Shown piece by piece: positions 10,336 to 21,800 of a stretch of DNA of 64,000 nucleotides. The notes under the pieces are model-generated. The model was not told where the DNA came from. It did not search any database and saw nothing but the letters and a program-made list of their open reading frames with translations. Source of the DNA: Psococerastis gibbosa (lineage: Eukaryota; Arthropoda; Insecta; Psocodea; Psocidae); assembly GCA_963971405.1 (NCBI GenBank), contig OZ020488.1:41584888-41648887 (forward strand), read 5' to 3'. Position numbers and translations under genes: made by a program. How positions within the stretch are numbered: position 1 is the first letter of the stretch; every line of letters begins with the position of its first letter.

Positions 10336-10408
10336 ATCCGGCCATAGGCGGTGGAAACTACCCCGGAGCAGCTACATTCACCGCAGCAGCACAGCCACAA
10401 CCTGCAAG

Positions 10409-11314
10409 ATGCCGCAGACCACAGCCACAACCGCTACAGCTACGACCGCTACAGCTACAACCGCTACAGCTACGACCGCTACAGCTACAACCGCTACAGC
10501 TACAACTGCTACAGCCACAACACCGACACCCACGGCTACAACCAAGATGACAGGCCCTGCTAGTACGATGGCAGTCTCGGTCAAGCTTCCACCCTTCTGG
10601 ACACAGTCGGCCAACCTGTCACCGGCACTGTGGTTCACTCAAGCGGAGGCTCAGTTCGCACTTGCTGGGGTCACAATGGAAACGACGAAATATTACCACG
10701 TCCTTTCAGCGCTCGACCAAAGTACCCTCAGCGAGATCTCAGATTTGTTAGCTGCCCCAGTACCAGTAAACCCATACACTGAGCTAAAAACGCAGTTAAT
10801 CCAACGAATGAGTCTTCCAGCAAGCAGTCGCATTCAGCTACTAATGTCGGAAGACATAGGGGACAAAACTCCCAGCTCTTTTCTCCGGAGACTGCGGGCC
10901 CTCGCAGAGAAAGCCATATCAGACTCGGTTTTACGCACCATTTGGACGTCTCGCCTCCCGCACGCTATACAATTGGCAATCATCGGTCATGATCACCTGT
11001 CACTAGGTGACGTCGCGAACCTCGCCGACAAGATGGCCACCATCAATTCAGCAACACGTGACCGGATTCTTGAGTGCACAATGGCCCCTGTGGACCTATT
11101 GAAGACGTTAACAGAGAACGTCGCGGCTCTACAGGCACAGTTCGCCGACAGATACGGACAACGTGCCACACAGCCACGGTTCCAGCGCCAGTTCCGTTCA
11201 CCAGCGCCTAAACAAGACCCAACTTGGTGTTTTTACCACCAAACCTATGGGAGGAAGGCCAGAAAGTGCCAGCAGCCATGCAGATTTCCGAAAAACGACG
11301 ATCGCAGCCAGTAA
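10409..11314 (+). CDS. gag: Gag polyprotein of the gypsy element
   Basis: 301 residues from the ATG at 10409. Residues 4–45 are Thr/Ala repeats from a 15-base DNA repeat (CCGCTACAGCTACAA units). The Gag core begins at about residue 58 ([20 protein letters not shown]) and runs to about residue 235 as a helical capsid-like region with DPxxLW/F-type features. A basic linker and the nucleocapsid knuckle Cys274-x2-His277-x9-Cys287-x3-Cys291 follow. The CHCC order instead of CCHC is a CsRn1-clade marker. Gag should form the virus-like particle and bind element RNA. The frame ends at 11314 and overlaps pol by about 90 bases. The true start could lie further upstream, because the same frame stays open through the TTCCAG repeat. 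Confidence 0.9.
   Translation: MPQTTATTATATTATATTATATTATATTATATTATATTPTPTATTKMTGPASTMAVSVKLPPFWTQSANLSPALWFTQAEAQFALAGVTMETTKYYHVLSALDQSTLSEISDLLAAPVPVNPYTELKTQLIQRMSLPASSRIQLLMSEDIGDKTPSSFLRRLRALAEKAISDSVLRTIWTSRLPHAIQLAIIGHDHLSLGDVANLADKMATINSATRDRILECTMAPVDLLKTLTENVAALQAQFADRYGQRATQPRFQRQFRSPAPKQDPTWCFYHQTYGRKARKCQQPCRFPKNDDRSQ
10430..10520 (+). repeat. 15-bp tandem repeat coding Thr/Ala in Gag
   Basis: About five units of CCGCTACAGCTACAA with minor changes. In the gag frame they code alternating Thr and Ala. The open frame is kept because the unit length is a multiple of three. Confidence 0.85.
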
Positions 11315-14300
11315 AGGCAGGGCCTGCCTGCGCCACTACACACCTGCTTAAAACCTCACATCGCCTTCTTATCACGGACCCTTGCACCAAGATACGTTAT
11401 CTCATTGACACAGGGTCCGACATCTGCGTTTTTCCACGTGCCCGTCTCAACCTACCGCTCCGTCGTACTCAACTCGAGCTGACTGCCGCCAATGGCACAA
11501 TCATCAATACGTACGGAACAACAGCTCAACAACTGGACCTGGGATTACGACGCAGTTTCCGTTGGAATTTCATCATTGCCGATGTCACGCAACCCATCAT
11601 CGGTGCAGACTTTCTCGCAGCCTCTAATTTGCTGGTGGATCTCCAGAACTCAAAGCTGATCGACGGGACAACGCATCGCAAGGCGAACCTGTGTCAAAGC
11701 CCCTCCAAGCAACCTAGCGTTTCTACCTTAACAATACCGCACAGTACCCCGGCCAGTCTAAAAGTAATAATTGAGGAGTTTAGCGACCTCACGCGGCCGA
11801 GACAACCCACAGACCAGGTCAAACACTCCACGGTCCACTACATTAGAACGACAGACGGACCTCCCGTCTCCGCTCGCCCACGCCGGTTGGCCCCGGACAA
11901 GTTTATTATCGCCAAAAAGGAGTTCAACGACATGATCCAGACCGGCGTATGTCGTCCGTCCGACAGCCCATGGGCCTCACCATTACACCTAGTACCTAAA
12001 AGCGACCATTCATGGCGCCCATGCGGGGACTACAGACGGCTCAATGCTCGAACAATTCCTGACGCGTACCCAGTCCGCCACATCGCAGATTTCAGTGCAG
12101 AATTGCGAGGAAAAACCGTATTCAGCAAAATAGACCTGGTCAAAGCATTCACCCAGATACCAGTTTCCAATGGTGACATTCCAAAGACAGCAATAAATAC
12201 TCCGTTCGGCCTTTTCGAATTCCCATTCATGACATTCGGTCTTCGCAATGCTGCTCAAACCTTCCAACGCTTCATGGATAACATCCTACGCGACCTCCCG
12301 TGGGCATATTCATACATCGACGATGTACTGGTTGCATCGAGTGATAAGCAGGAGCACGAATCACACCTACGTCAACTCTTCCAACGATTCCGAGAATATG
12401 GCCTAGTCATTAATCCTAGCAAGTGTACCCTCGGCGTTGGGTCAATCAGCTTTCTTGGTTACCTCGTGTCAGCAGAAGGCACACAAGCCCTACCAGACAG
12501 GGTAAAGGCACTCACTGAATACCCTCTTCCAAAGACATTCAAAGATCTACGCCGTTTCCTTGGCATGATTAACTACTACCGCCGGTTCCTACCAAATGCA
12601 GCCAACGAACAAGCACCACTCAACACGTTGTTATCTGGAGACAAGGTAAAAGGGAACGCTACGATACCATGGACAACAAAGCTTACCGAAGCTTTCAGCT
12701 CATGCAAACAAAGTCTGGCACGCATCACCCTACTCGCGCATCCAGATCATACGGCTCCAATTGCACTAGTCACAGATGCATCAGACACCAGTATCGGAGC
12801 TACAGTCCAACAACGGATCAACGATCATTGGCAGCCATTGGCATTCTTCTCGCAGAAACTTAAAGAAAACCAACGAACATGGTCCGCCTACGATCGCGAA
12901 TTGCTTGCGGTACACGACGCCATTCGTCATTTCCGTTACCTGCTAGAAGCGCGCGCTTTTGTCGTGTATACCGATCACAAACCGTTGACGCACGCTTTTC
13001 AGAATCCAAAAACAAGTTGCTCACCTCGCCAAATGCGGCAAATGGAATTCGTCTCTCAATTCACCACGGACATCCAATACATCGCTGGGCAGGACAACTT
13101 GGCCGCTGATGCATTCTCAAGAATCGAAGCAATCTCTACTCCCGTATCTCCTGAGCAACTTTCTTCTGCTCAGAAAGACGACAGAGAACTCAAAGAGCTT
13201 CGGTCCAGTAGAAAGACGTCCCTCATCCTCGTTGATGTTCCCATTCCGGGCTCTGATTCAGTCCTTACGTGCGATTCTAGTCAAGACATACAACGCCCAT
13301 TTGTGCCCAAACCATTACGTCGACAACTTTTCGAGCACCTACACAGCCTACATCACCCAGGAATAGCAGCGTCTGCTAACCTGGTTGCCCAACGCTACAT
13401 ATGGCCTTCTATCCGTAAGGATTGCCGCGCTTGGGCTCGTCTGTGTGTCAACTGTCAATTGTCCAAGATACATCGACACACCCTCACTGCGATTGGAACC
13501 TTTACTCAGCCTGACCGACGGTTTCAGCACATACACCTCGACATTGTAGGCCCATTACCACCGTCGGAAGGCTACACGTATTTGTTAACACTCGTTGACC
13601 GTTTCACGCGATGGCCGGAAGCCGCTCCTATGGTGAACATCACCGCCGAAAACGTCGCCAGAACCCTCATTTCCTGCTGGATCAGCCGGTTTGGGTGCCC
13701 GGAGACAATTACTACAGATCGCGGCCGACAGTTTGAGAGCCATTTGTTTGCTGACCTGGCCCGATTATGCGGATTTCACCATGCACGGACTACCAGTTAC
13801 CACCCTGCATCCAACGGCATGGTAGAGCGTATGCACCGCTCACTCAAAGCCTCCATTATGTGTCATGCCAATGACAAATGGACGGAAGCCCTTCCGCTAG
13901 TTTTACTGGGCATGCGCGCCACTCTTAAGAAAGATCTTCAAGCTTCTCCAGCAGATCTGGTCTATGGTGAACCATTAAGACTACCAGGACAGATGCTGAC
14001 GACTCCTCCTTCAAATCAGAGTCCGGCGGACACTCTCATCTCACTTCGAAGGAAATTCGACTCACTACGCCCCACTCGCGTCAAGAGACACGGGGCTCAT
14101 CAAACATTCATCCCACAAGACCTTGCCAAGGCCACGCACGTTTTCGTGAGACAAGACCACGTCCGTGCTTCCCTCGAACGTCCTTATGCGGGACCATTCC
14201 CTGTGTTAAGTCGCACCGACAAAACAGTTACGATTTCAAGCCGCGGTCGTGCGGTTACTGTGTCAATGGACAGGGTCAAGCCGGCCTACATTAATGCCAG

Positions 14301-14487
14301 TACAGACGAACCGTCTCACCAGTCTACGATCAACCCCCCGCATCAGCATCCTGCTCAAGATAAACCTCAGGAGAAGGTCTCCTCACCACTTCCTGCCACT
14401 GACGTCGTGCCGACACCACCGACTCGCACCACTCGCTCAGGTCGTCACGTCCACGTTCCACGACATTTCTCCGACTTCCAGTCTTAG
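11224..14487 (+). CDS. pol: Pol polyprotein: protease, RT, RNase H, integrase
   Basis: Unbroken frame of 1,087 codons from its first ATG; in vivo it is probably entered by −1 frameshifting near 11293, so the true N-terminus is fused to Gag. Domains, numbered from that ATG: aspartic protease with LIDTGSD (Asp62); reverse transcriptase with YIDD at 364–367; RNase H with TDASD at about 516–520 and a TDHKPL motif; integrase zinc domain HHCC around residues 700–745 (HLHSLHHPG … LCVNCQ). The integrase core has Asp773 (HLDIVGPLP), Asp832 ([10 protein letters not shown]) and Glu868 (NGMVERMH), a DD35E triad. A short basic and proline-rich tail follows. All catalytic residues are present and there is no frameshift or stop. 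There is no chromodomain or env. Confidence 0.96.
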   Translation: MVFLPPNLWEEGQKVPAAMQISEKRRSQPVKAGPACATTHLLKTSHRLLITDPCTKIRYLIDTGSDICVFPRARLNLPLRRTQLELTAANGTIINTYGTTAQQLDLGLRRSFRWNFIIADVTQPIIGADFLAASNLLVDLQNSKLIDGTTHRKANLCQSPSKQPSVSTLTIPHSTPASLKVIIEEFSDLTRPRQPTDQVKHSTVHYIRTTDGPPVSARPRRLAPDKFIIAKKEFNDMIQTGVCRPSDSPWASPLHLVPKSDHSWRPCGDYRRLNARTIPDAYPVRHIADFSAELRGKTVFSKIDLVKAFTQIPVSNGDIPKTAINTPFGLFEFPFMTFGLRNAAQTFQRFMDNILRDLPWAYSYIDDVLVASSDKQEHESHLRQLFQRFREYGLVINPSKCTLGVGSISFLGYLVSAEGTQALPDRVKALTEYPLPKTFKDLRRFLGMINYYRRFLPNAANEQAPLNTLLSGDKVKGNATIPWTTKLTEAFSSCKQSLARITLLAHPDHTAPIALVTDASDTSIGATVQQRINDHWQPLAFFSQKLKENQRTWSAYDRELLAVHDAIRHFRYLLEARAFVVYTDHKPLTHAFQNPKTSCSPRQMRQMEFVSQFTTDIQYIAGQDNLAADAFSRIEAISTPVSPEQLSSAQKDDRELKELRSSRKTSLILVDVPIPGSDSVLTCDSSQDIQRPFVPKPLRRQLFEHLHSLHHPGIAASANLVAQRYIWPSIRKDCRAWARLCVNCQLSKIHRHTLTAIGTFTQPDRRFQHIHLDIVGPLPPSEGYTYLLTLVDRFTRWPEAAPMVNITAENVARTLISCWISRFGCPETITTDRGRQFESHLFADLARLCGFHHARTTSYHPASNGMVERMHRSLKASIMCHANDKWTEALPLVLLGMRATLKKDLQASPADLVYGEPLRLPGQMLTTPPSNQSPADTLISLRRKFDSLRPTRVKRHGAHQTFIPQDLAKATHVFVRQDHVRASLERPYAGPFPVLSRTDKTVTISSRGRAVTVSMDRVKPAYINASTDEPSHQSTINPPHQHPAQDKPQEKVSSPLPATDVVPTPPTRTTRSGRHVHVPRHFSDFQS
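11290..11296 (+). promoter_or_regulatory. Candidate −1 ribosomal frameshift site
   Basis: The heptamer GAAAAAC, in the gag frame as G-AAA-AAC, lies 15 bases before the gag stop codon (11312–11314) inside the gag–pol overlap. Pol is in the −1 frame relative to gag. The heptamer departs from the canonical XXXYYYZ at its first base. No downstream pseudoknot was assessed. Confidence 0.4.
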
Positions 14488-14498
14488 GAGGGGGGTAA
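14486..14498 (+). other. Polypurine tract
   Basis: AGGAGGGGGGTAA directly before the 3' LTR, overlapping the pol stop codon TAG (14485–14487). It primes plus-strand synthesis in LTR elements. Confidence 0.9.
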
Positions 14499-14885
14499 TG
14501 TGGGGACCACTTAGTCCCACATGTGTAATAACCAGTCTGCTTCCAGCTTCACCTTTTTCCCGTTAGATGGCGCTGTTCACATTCAGATAATTCAATATTC
14601 CTCAATCTTCCTTTTACGTATTTATTTCTCTTATTCAATAATATCTTTAATCTACCCTTTGTGTCTCATCAGCTCCTTTAGCTGTGGACACAGAGTTGGT
14701 TTTTCTATATGGAAGCAGGCTGGATCAAATTCAATATTAATTGTAAGCATGTATCGTTCTCGTCTCACAGCTCATATTGTAACCACTGTGTGTTAAATTA
14801 CTCTAACTTGAGTCGAAGCACTGCAATACAAACCAATTCAAGTCTACACTGCCTATTCAATTGCATCGTCCTTCGACAAGCTACA
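14499..14885 (+). repeat. 3' LTR
   Basis: 387 bp, same length as the 5' LTR and identical to it on reading, followed by the duplicated GATC at 14886–14889. Confidence 0.97.
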
Positions 14886-14942
14886 GATCCTAGTGGGCCA
14901 ACAAAAGATTTTCCAGATCCAATCGGACAGTCGATTGAGATC

Positions 14943-15890
14943 ATGGCCGTAGCCAAGGGGGAGTTCAACCTCCTCCCCCCACCGTGATAAAACGGCTTTA
15001 TACTAGATAGAATCGGATTTTGAGAGGGAAAATATAAACTACTATGTAATATCCAATTAAATTTCTGTCATGTCAATTTTTTGTCAGTACCCGCGCAAGT
15101 ATTGAAGGAACATATAAATAACACTATTTTGCCGTTTAAAAGCTACAATTTCTTAAAATAAAATAAATTTCAGTGGAAAGCCCATACCTCGCCCATACAC
15201 TCCATTTTAAAATCATGTTAAAGTGAGGGAGTGTTGTCCGAGGATCAGGGGTACCCCCTCCCTTTCCGACTGCCAGCCATCTTTGTTTTACCTGCGCAAG
15301 AACTCTATTTCACGTGCATTTATCATTAATAATTTAATATTTTAATAACTAATCTAAAAGATTTAATAAAAACCTAGATAACCTTAATAAACGTAATAAA
15401 TCATGAAGAGAGAAAAATATCTTCAGTAGTACAAAAACTACAAATTATTTTTTTTATCAGAACGGCGGAACACCATTTTTATTTTTTAGTCAACCTTGAA
15501 ATTTGAATGTTGTTGAGTGTTGACTTGTTTTTCTTCCTAGATTCTGATTCTAGTTTCTTGTAGTTGGGCGAGTTTTTTGGTCAGGTTCTGGAAATTAAGT
15601 CATTCAAGACTTTGAAATATAGGGTTTCCTGATTATTAAGCTGTTGTAAATGATTCAATCTTTATCAGTGATGTAATATTTATCGACAAATAAGAAGGTG
15701 AGACACAACTATTATTTTTTCAAAATTCTCAAGGTTTTTGTACTTGTACTATAGATTCTTTGCAGACCAAACCTGTAAATGGGAAAAAGCTTGGGCCTAC
15801 TGCCAATGTAAAATACAATTTTAAGCCTTCATTTACGTAGCATTGCATGAATGATGTAACTAAATTACCAGTTTCACTGTGATAAGAATA
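14943..15890. other. Region upstream of the ACSF3-like gene
   Basis: Starts with a short copy of the GGCCGTAGCCA repeat (14943–14990), then AT-rich sequence. No coding exon is seen. A promoter and untranslated first exon of the ACSF3-like gene probably lie here, but I see no decisive motif. Confidence 0.4.
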
Positions 15891-15894
15891 GAAC

Positions 15895-18800
15895 ATGTTT
15901 TTATTTACACTGTGCAGAATTGCAGATGCAGTGGGACGGGAACAATTTGGCACAAATTCAAGGGCAATTGGGCGCCACTACTTCCAAATTACAGACTGCA
16001 AACATATTTACGCATTTAAAACTTTTATTTCAGATACATCAGACATGCATTTGCTTAACAGTACACAGGTTTTTGTAGTTGGCCTGAAGAAGGTTAGGAA
16101 TTTTGGAAAAGCATTTAAAAAGTTCCAGCATACGCTAGTTAAGCGTTCTGATGTTCTGGATTCAGGCAGAAATTCGCAAGTAAGTAGTTAATTTGTACTT
16201 CTAGAACTAAAATTGGAAGGAAATAAATTTATTTTTACTTTAATTTTACTTCGCTTTAATTAAAAATCTTTATTGTTTTGCTCGCCTTCTTTTGAACTCT
16301 CGCGCTATCTATCGTTTAGGTGGCAACCCTAATGCTAGCTGAGAGCATCACCAAAGTTGTTTTTGTTTATATTAATATATTTTGCGACTTATTTATTTTG
16401 TCGTGTAGTTTGCTTTATGACGATGTCGAGCTGCGTCCATGGATGCAGATTAAATGACAATAAATCCGCGTTTATTATTTATGTTTATGTTCCATTTGTA
16501 ACTACCATAAAAGCTGCTTTTGTAGATGGTGGAGGAAAGTGGCTATCCACTAACTTTGACAGTGCAGTGTTGGCCTGCTGTTTCTATACCAGTTTCCTGT
16601 GAATCATGCAACTGAAGGGTAGTCTCAGAGCTTTGCTGTTGCCAGTGCGATTTACAACATTGTATTCCCCCATGCTCACAGTTGCATTGTTGTTAATTGT
16701 TAGAATACTGGGCACAGGTTATCTTACCATCCTTTCTTCGTCTAGGTTCTAGAATGACTGACTGATATATAGGCTAGTCAAGAGTCAACTAGTAATGAAT
16801 GGAAAGATGGTTGCGCATCCATTTTCGTTAATGTAAATTGCTTCTGAACCTTTTCAACACCATTGATTTTTATGGCGGTGGGAACTTTCTGTAAATTAAT
16901 AAGGCACATATGTTGGTTACCGTACTTTTAATTTTCAGGTCATTCCCGTTTTCCGGTACGCCAATGAATATTCAGAAAAGTCTGCCCTTCATGACGTACA
17001 CGGAGACTTCACATACAGGAGTATTTTTAATGCAAGTCTCCAATTAAGTAAAGAGATTTCTAGACTGTTGGGACACAAGCCACAAGAAAGGGTTGCCTTC
17101 CTCTGTCCAAATGACGCGAGATATGTTATTACGCAGTGGGCTGCCTGGATGGCCGGACAAATTGGTAAGTTCCTATTAGTTTTGTTCCCGTGATTTAATG
17201 AAATTAAAGGAAGCAGCAGGTAGGAAGTATAGAAGTATACGCTCACACATCGTCATATGGTATATATATCTACTCGCAACCGAGTTGCCGAGTTCCCACT
17301 GATAGTGGCGTATGTCCTGCTGACCTGCCTGGTCTAGCCTTGTCCCAGAGCCCTTCTGCGCTTGCGTACACACAACACCTGCTCGGCAAAGACGAGAGGG
17401 TCATATCTCTCACAATTATATACCTCAAGTCTTCCTCCCTGTTCAGAACACTGAGGAGCGTCTGGAGTTGATTACAACATGGGCGCGGAAGCCTAGAACA
17501 GGAAAGCGCCTTTAATTAAAAAAATAGAAGGAATGCCTAGTAGCGGTATTTCTTCTGTATACCATTAGTACAATAATGATATGCCTAAGGCTTATAAACC
17601 TCGGCAGCCGGATATAATATTTAAAAAAAATCCCCTTTGGAACCTTCTTCTTCAGCTTCTTCGTCTTCTTCAGCCGACGCCCGTCCTTCGCTGGTAGACC
17701 GCATAGTAGAACTGGGCCAATCCCTCCTGTGTCGTGGTTCAGTTTTCTACCCCTTTAGAACCAAGTACCATAATATCCGTTTGCTTTCAGTTGTGCCACT
17801 ATCAAAGTCGCACCCACCCAATTTGTTAGAATACTACATTACGGACAGCAATGCAAGTCTACTCATTACCACGCCAGAGCTGAGTGAACGGATTTCGTCG
17901 CTGAGTGTCGCCGCCAAATCCAAAGTGCTTGTTTTCGACGACTCCTTGCTTGCGGATGCATTGGTACAGAAGGAAGCCAAGTATGTTGAGAAGACTGATT
18001 CGGATATAGTAGAAGCTGTGAGTTATTAGCATTGTTTTAATCTATTTTTTACATACAGTTACTTACTTAGTGCAAGGTTATATTATGTCATTGCAGGAAT
18101 CGTAATTTTTAATTTTTAATTTTTATAATCAGGCGCAGAACTCGCATTTGCGCCCCTCTGGGGGAATGGAGTTTATAAATTGGGCTGCAACCGAGCCCCT
18201 ACACCTCCATATGATTTGCTTGCGGAAGCAGGGACAAATAGAAAGCCCACCATATTTTGGCCTCACGTTTTCGCGTCAAATGAAACTCAATAGTTATCTT
18301 ATGGTACCTAACCCAAAATTTTTAAAGCTAAACAAAATGTGTCGTTATTAAATATTTAGGCTGTCTAACTTCACTATTATGATAAATATGCTTTCCCAAA
18401 ATAGCTGAAAATTATGTGGATTAAAAATAAACAATAGCATCAGATAAGTTCAATCATCCAAAACAGTAACTGTACCCTATGAAATTTCAAATGTAACAAA
18501 TACAAAATTAAATTAGGTCTATAGGCCAACAAAAAGGTATTTTCTCTTAGTTTTTAATTAAAATACAGAATACCCCCTGCTGTGAGCCCAAAAATGGCGG
18601 AAATCAAATTACCATGCGACACATAGCGCCAATGGTACTTCTAGTATATTATATTAGAAGTTCTTTGGCTGCAACCTATTCATGATTATAATGCAGATGT
18701 CATATGTGAGCCTCCTCCACAATTAGTGTCTTTTTATTTCGTCGGTTGACTTGAAGTATTTTTTCATTAACATTTCTTCTTTCAGTCTTTCAGTCAGTCT

Positions 18801-21800
18801 CCTGAAACAATGGCTACTCTAGACGCAGGCTTTGAGCCAGAATTTTACCAGACGAATGATGCCATGATGATTTATACGTCGGGCACCACTGGTCCTCCAA
18901 AAGGTTAGTTGTAAATTCGAGCCTATTGGTAATTGTTGAAGCCTCTGCTGAACTGTACCCTGCATATATACTATATATACAGTAGATATATATATTTTTT
19001 TATTATTAAGGCCCGGAATCCGTGCAGCCATTGGGGGGGGGGGGGGCAACTGAGTGCCCTGGACAACGAGGCTCCCCAGGGACCGTATACAACTAGTTTG
19101 CCTTGTTGAACCATTATGAAATACAAATGCAATGCAGACTGTACTGCACGTGTGTTCAACAATAATACCAGTAATGTTGTACAATAATCGATGAATGTAT
19201 GTGAGAGGCTCGTCTTTGCCAATTTTAGGTATTTCTTGTTTATGGTAAATGTTGAGCTGATCTAAGTTACCAATTGCAATGTTCTTTTTATTGATCAATG
19301 TAATTTATTCTGATTCTGTTTTGCAGGTGTGGTACTTTCCCATCAGAATATCCACGCCCAGGTTCAGGGCATGGCGTCAGCGTGGGGCTGGAGCAGCAGA
19401 GACACCATCCTGCACGTCCTGCCTCTTCACCATATCCACGGAGTTACTAATGCACTCATAACGCCTCTGTCAGTTGGAGCTAAGTAAGTTGCGAAGAATA
19501 GGCACAATAAAAGAATGTTATGTTTCTCATTGGTTATAATTATAATAATAATATAATTATAAATAATAATTATATAATAATAATAAATAATAATTATAAA
19601 CCTTCTTCTTCTTCACCCAACGCCCGTCCTTGGCTGGTAGGCCATTTGACGCCGGGCCGCATGGTAGAGCTGGGTCATTCCCTCCTGTATGTATCGTAGT
19701 TGGGTTTTCTACCTCTATGCAATTGCAGCTGACTAGATGATGCAGTGGTATTTTCATGGACTTTTTCATGTACGCTGGCCTGCTTACAGTTGCCGATTGA
19801 ACCTTGCTCTGCCAACTTTCGGATATTATTAGTATCGTTTCCGAATTAATTTCTCCTCGGTCACTGGTCACTCCTCGGTGTCAACCCACACCGACTGAAA
19901 GTGGCAATGGGCTTCCTCAGACGTGCTCACCATTGATTTTGTAATAAGTGGTAGCTTGACTTAACCAAGTATGGGAACGATTCCTGTTTATAATCATCTT
20001 CTACCCTTATGCATGCACAATAGGTTCTGTTACTATGTTTCAGGGTAGTAATGATGCCTGAATGGAATGTTGGTGAAGTGTGGACGCATCTACTGGCCAT
20101 CAAAAAGCAACCGACTGATCGGGCGAACATATTTATGGGAGTTCCTACCATGTATTCCAAGTTGATCGAAGAGTATGATAACCTTTTTGCCGCGAACAAA
20201 AGACAGGTTGATTTCATACGATCGGTCCTGTCACAGAAAGTAAGGTAAGAGAACTATTTAGTGTGTATTTAACCAACAAAACATTTCCAGAACTTTTGTG
20301 GGCGGGCTTGTTTCTCTACAGAGTTCTCCAAACGTATACACAAACGCAGCGCTAGCATGTAGATAGAGCCTTATATGCTGGCGGGTTCGGCGTAGTAGTC
20401 AGCATACCACCTCAGCAAGGAGATTTGGGTTCAAATCCCGTCCAATTGTTTATGTCTCTGTGTGGGAGAGATCGGACATTCGATTCCGCCAAGGATAGTT
20501 TATGGATTGCATGGTCCACGTGCCACGTCTTCGACCAGTCAGAGTAAGCCTTGGTCGCTTCCAAATAACAAGAAATCCCGTCCTGGTTGCAAGGGGGTGT
20601 TCTGAGCGGTCCAAGGAAGGCCTGGCAAGTGGACAATGAAATTAAAATAATAGCCTTAGCGTGAGCGAATATGCCATCTCTCCTATTTAGAACTCTCTAA
20701 TCGAATCTAGTGATCTTATCTAGGAGTATGCAAAAAAATCAAGTGCTTAAAACTAAACTCAAGGTTCATTGCTCTCGCATCATGTAAACAAGTTAATTAG
20801 ATGAATATGAGGCGAATGAATCGACCGCTTTAGCTGTTAGGAGGTTTATGAATAAGTTTTGGTTTGTAAAATCTAAACATTACTGCTGTCAAAATGCATT
20901 GAGTCTGCCACCTCTAAAAAGAATTCTGCGGACGCCCTTACGGCCTGTGCCTTCACATCATAGGTCAAAATCTGGCGACTTCGATGGCAAGGTGGTAGCG
21001 GGCTTGTACTTGTGCGAGTCTCAAGACGCCATGCGATCGGAGATGTGTCGTAACACTGGTACTAACCTACAAAGGCGACTTTAGAGGTCGATGGGGTTCA
21101 TTTGTGACGTCATTTTGTAGATGGCAGCACCAGTTGCAATGATATCAAAGCGTTGATTTTTCCATAAGCCTCAATACTATTTTAAAATGATTTTTAATTA
21201 CGTATTATTTTAAAGTGATATTTTTCTATAATTCATGGAGAATATATATATTAAATTATATGCAGCGAAATAAGGTCCAGGCATAGTAAAAATATTATAA
21301 AAATTATTAAAAGAATTAATTAGATGCCAAGAGCTTTGTTTTCGCATGCAAACGGCGGCCATTTTGAATAATATGGATATCGGTTTGTCGTCAGCGAACC
21401 TAGTGACCAAAACTGTCCATACAGAACCTCATTGGATGCATTCGTTAAAATTGAGTGTATGCGATTAACCTTAAAAAATAATAATATAAAATAAATAAAT
21501 TGTTGGCCTCTTCGGCCTTTGGTATCTCCGTCGTTCTCACGAATAAAAGAAAGCGAAATCCTCAGTTTTAAAATCCTTATACCAGTGTGAGAAGATATAA
21601 AATTCACAGTTTCTTGCAAGAAACTAATTTTTACGTTTCCTTACAGACTGATGGTGTCTGGTTCAGCTCCATTGCCAGAACCGCTGTTGAAGAGGTGGCA
21701 CGAGGTGTCCGGGCACGTTCTGCTCGAGCGCTACGGCATGACTGAGACTGGCATGGTGTTGAGTAACCCGCTGGAAGGAGAGAGGAGACCTGGAAGTGTC

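Larger units (their letters stand above)
9643..14885 (+). mobile_element. Complete Ty3/gypsy retrotransposon, CsRn1-like clade
   Basis: A 5,243-bp element bounded by two 387-bp LTRs that start TGTGGGGACC and end CTACA. They appear identical on reading, with GATC duplicated on both sides. Order is LTR, primer-binding site, low-complexity leader, gag, pol (protease, reverse transcriptase, RNase H, integrase), polypurine tract, LTR; there is no env. Gag has a CX2HX9CX3C knuckle in place of CCHC, and the primer site resembles the 3' end of tRNA-Trp. Both are hallmarks of the CsRn1 clade. Identical LTRs and unbroken frames mean a very recent insertion that may still be mobile. Base composition is more GC-rich than the flanks. 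Confidence 0.97.

Noticed and set aside
9853..10550. Several long open frames rich in Ser, Gln, Pro, Val or Trp/Asn on both strands
   Set aside because: They come from the stop-free TTCCAG-type repeat and the LTR; overlapping frames on both strands with simple composition are not genes.
11224..14487. Retroviral env or an extra host-derived gene in the gypsy element
   Set aside because: The pol stop overlaps the polypurine tract and the LTR follows at once; there is no space for another gene.
16417..16602. Short frame starting [10 protein letters not shown], resembling a THAP start
   Set aside because: The rest lacks the THAP core (no xxW, no P-rich strand), so the match is too short.
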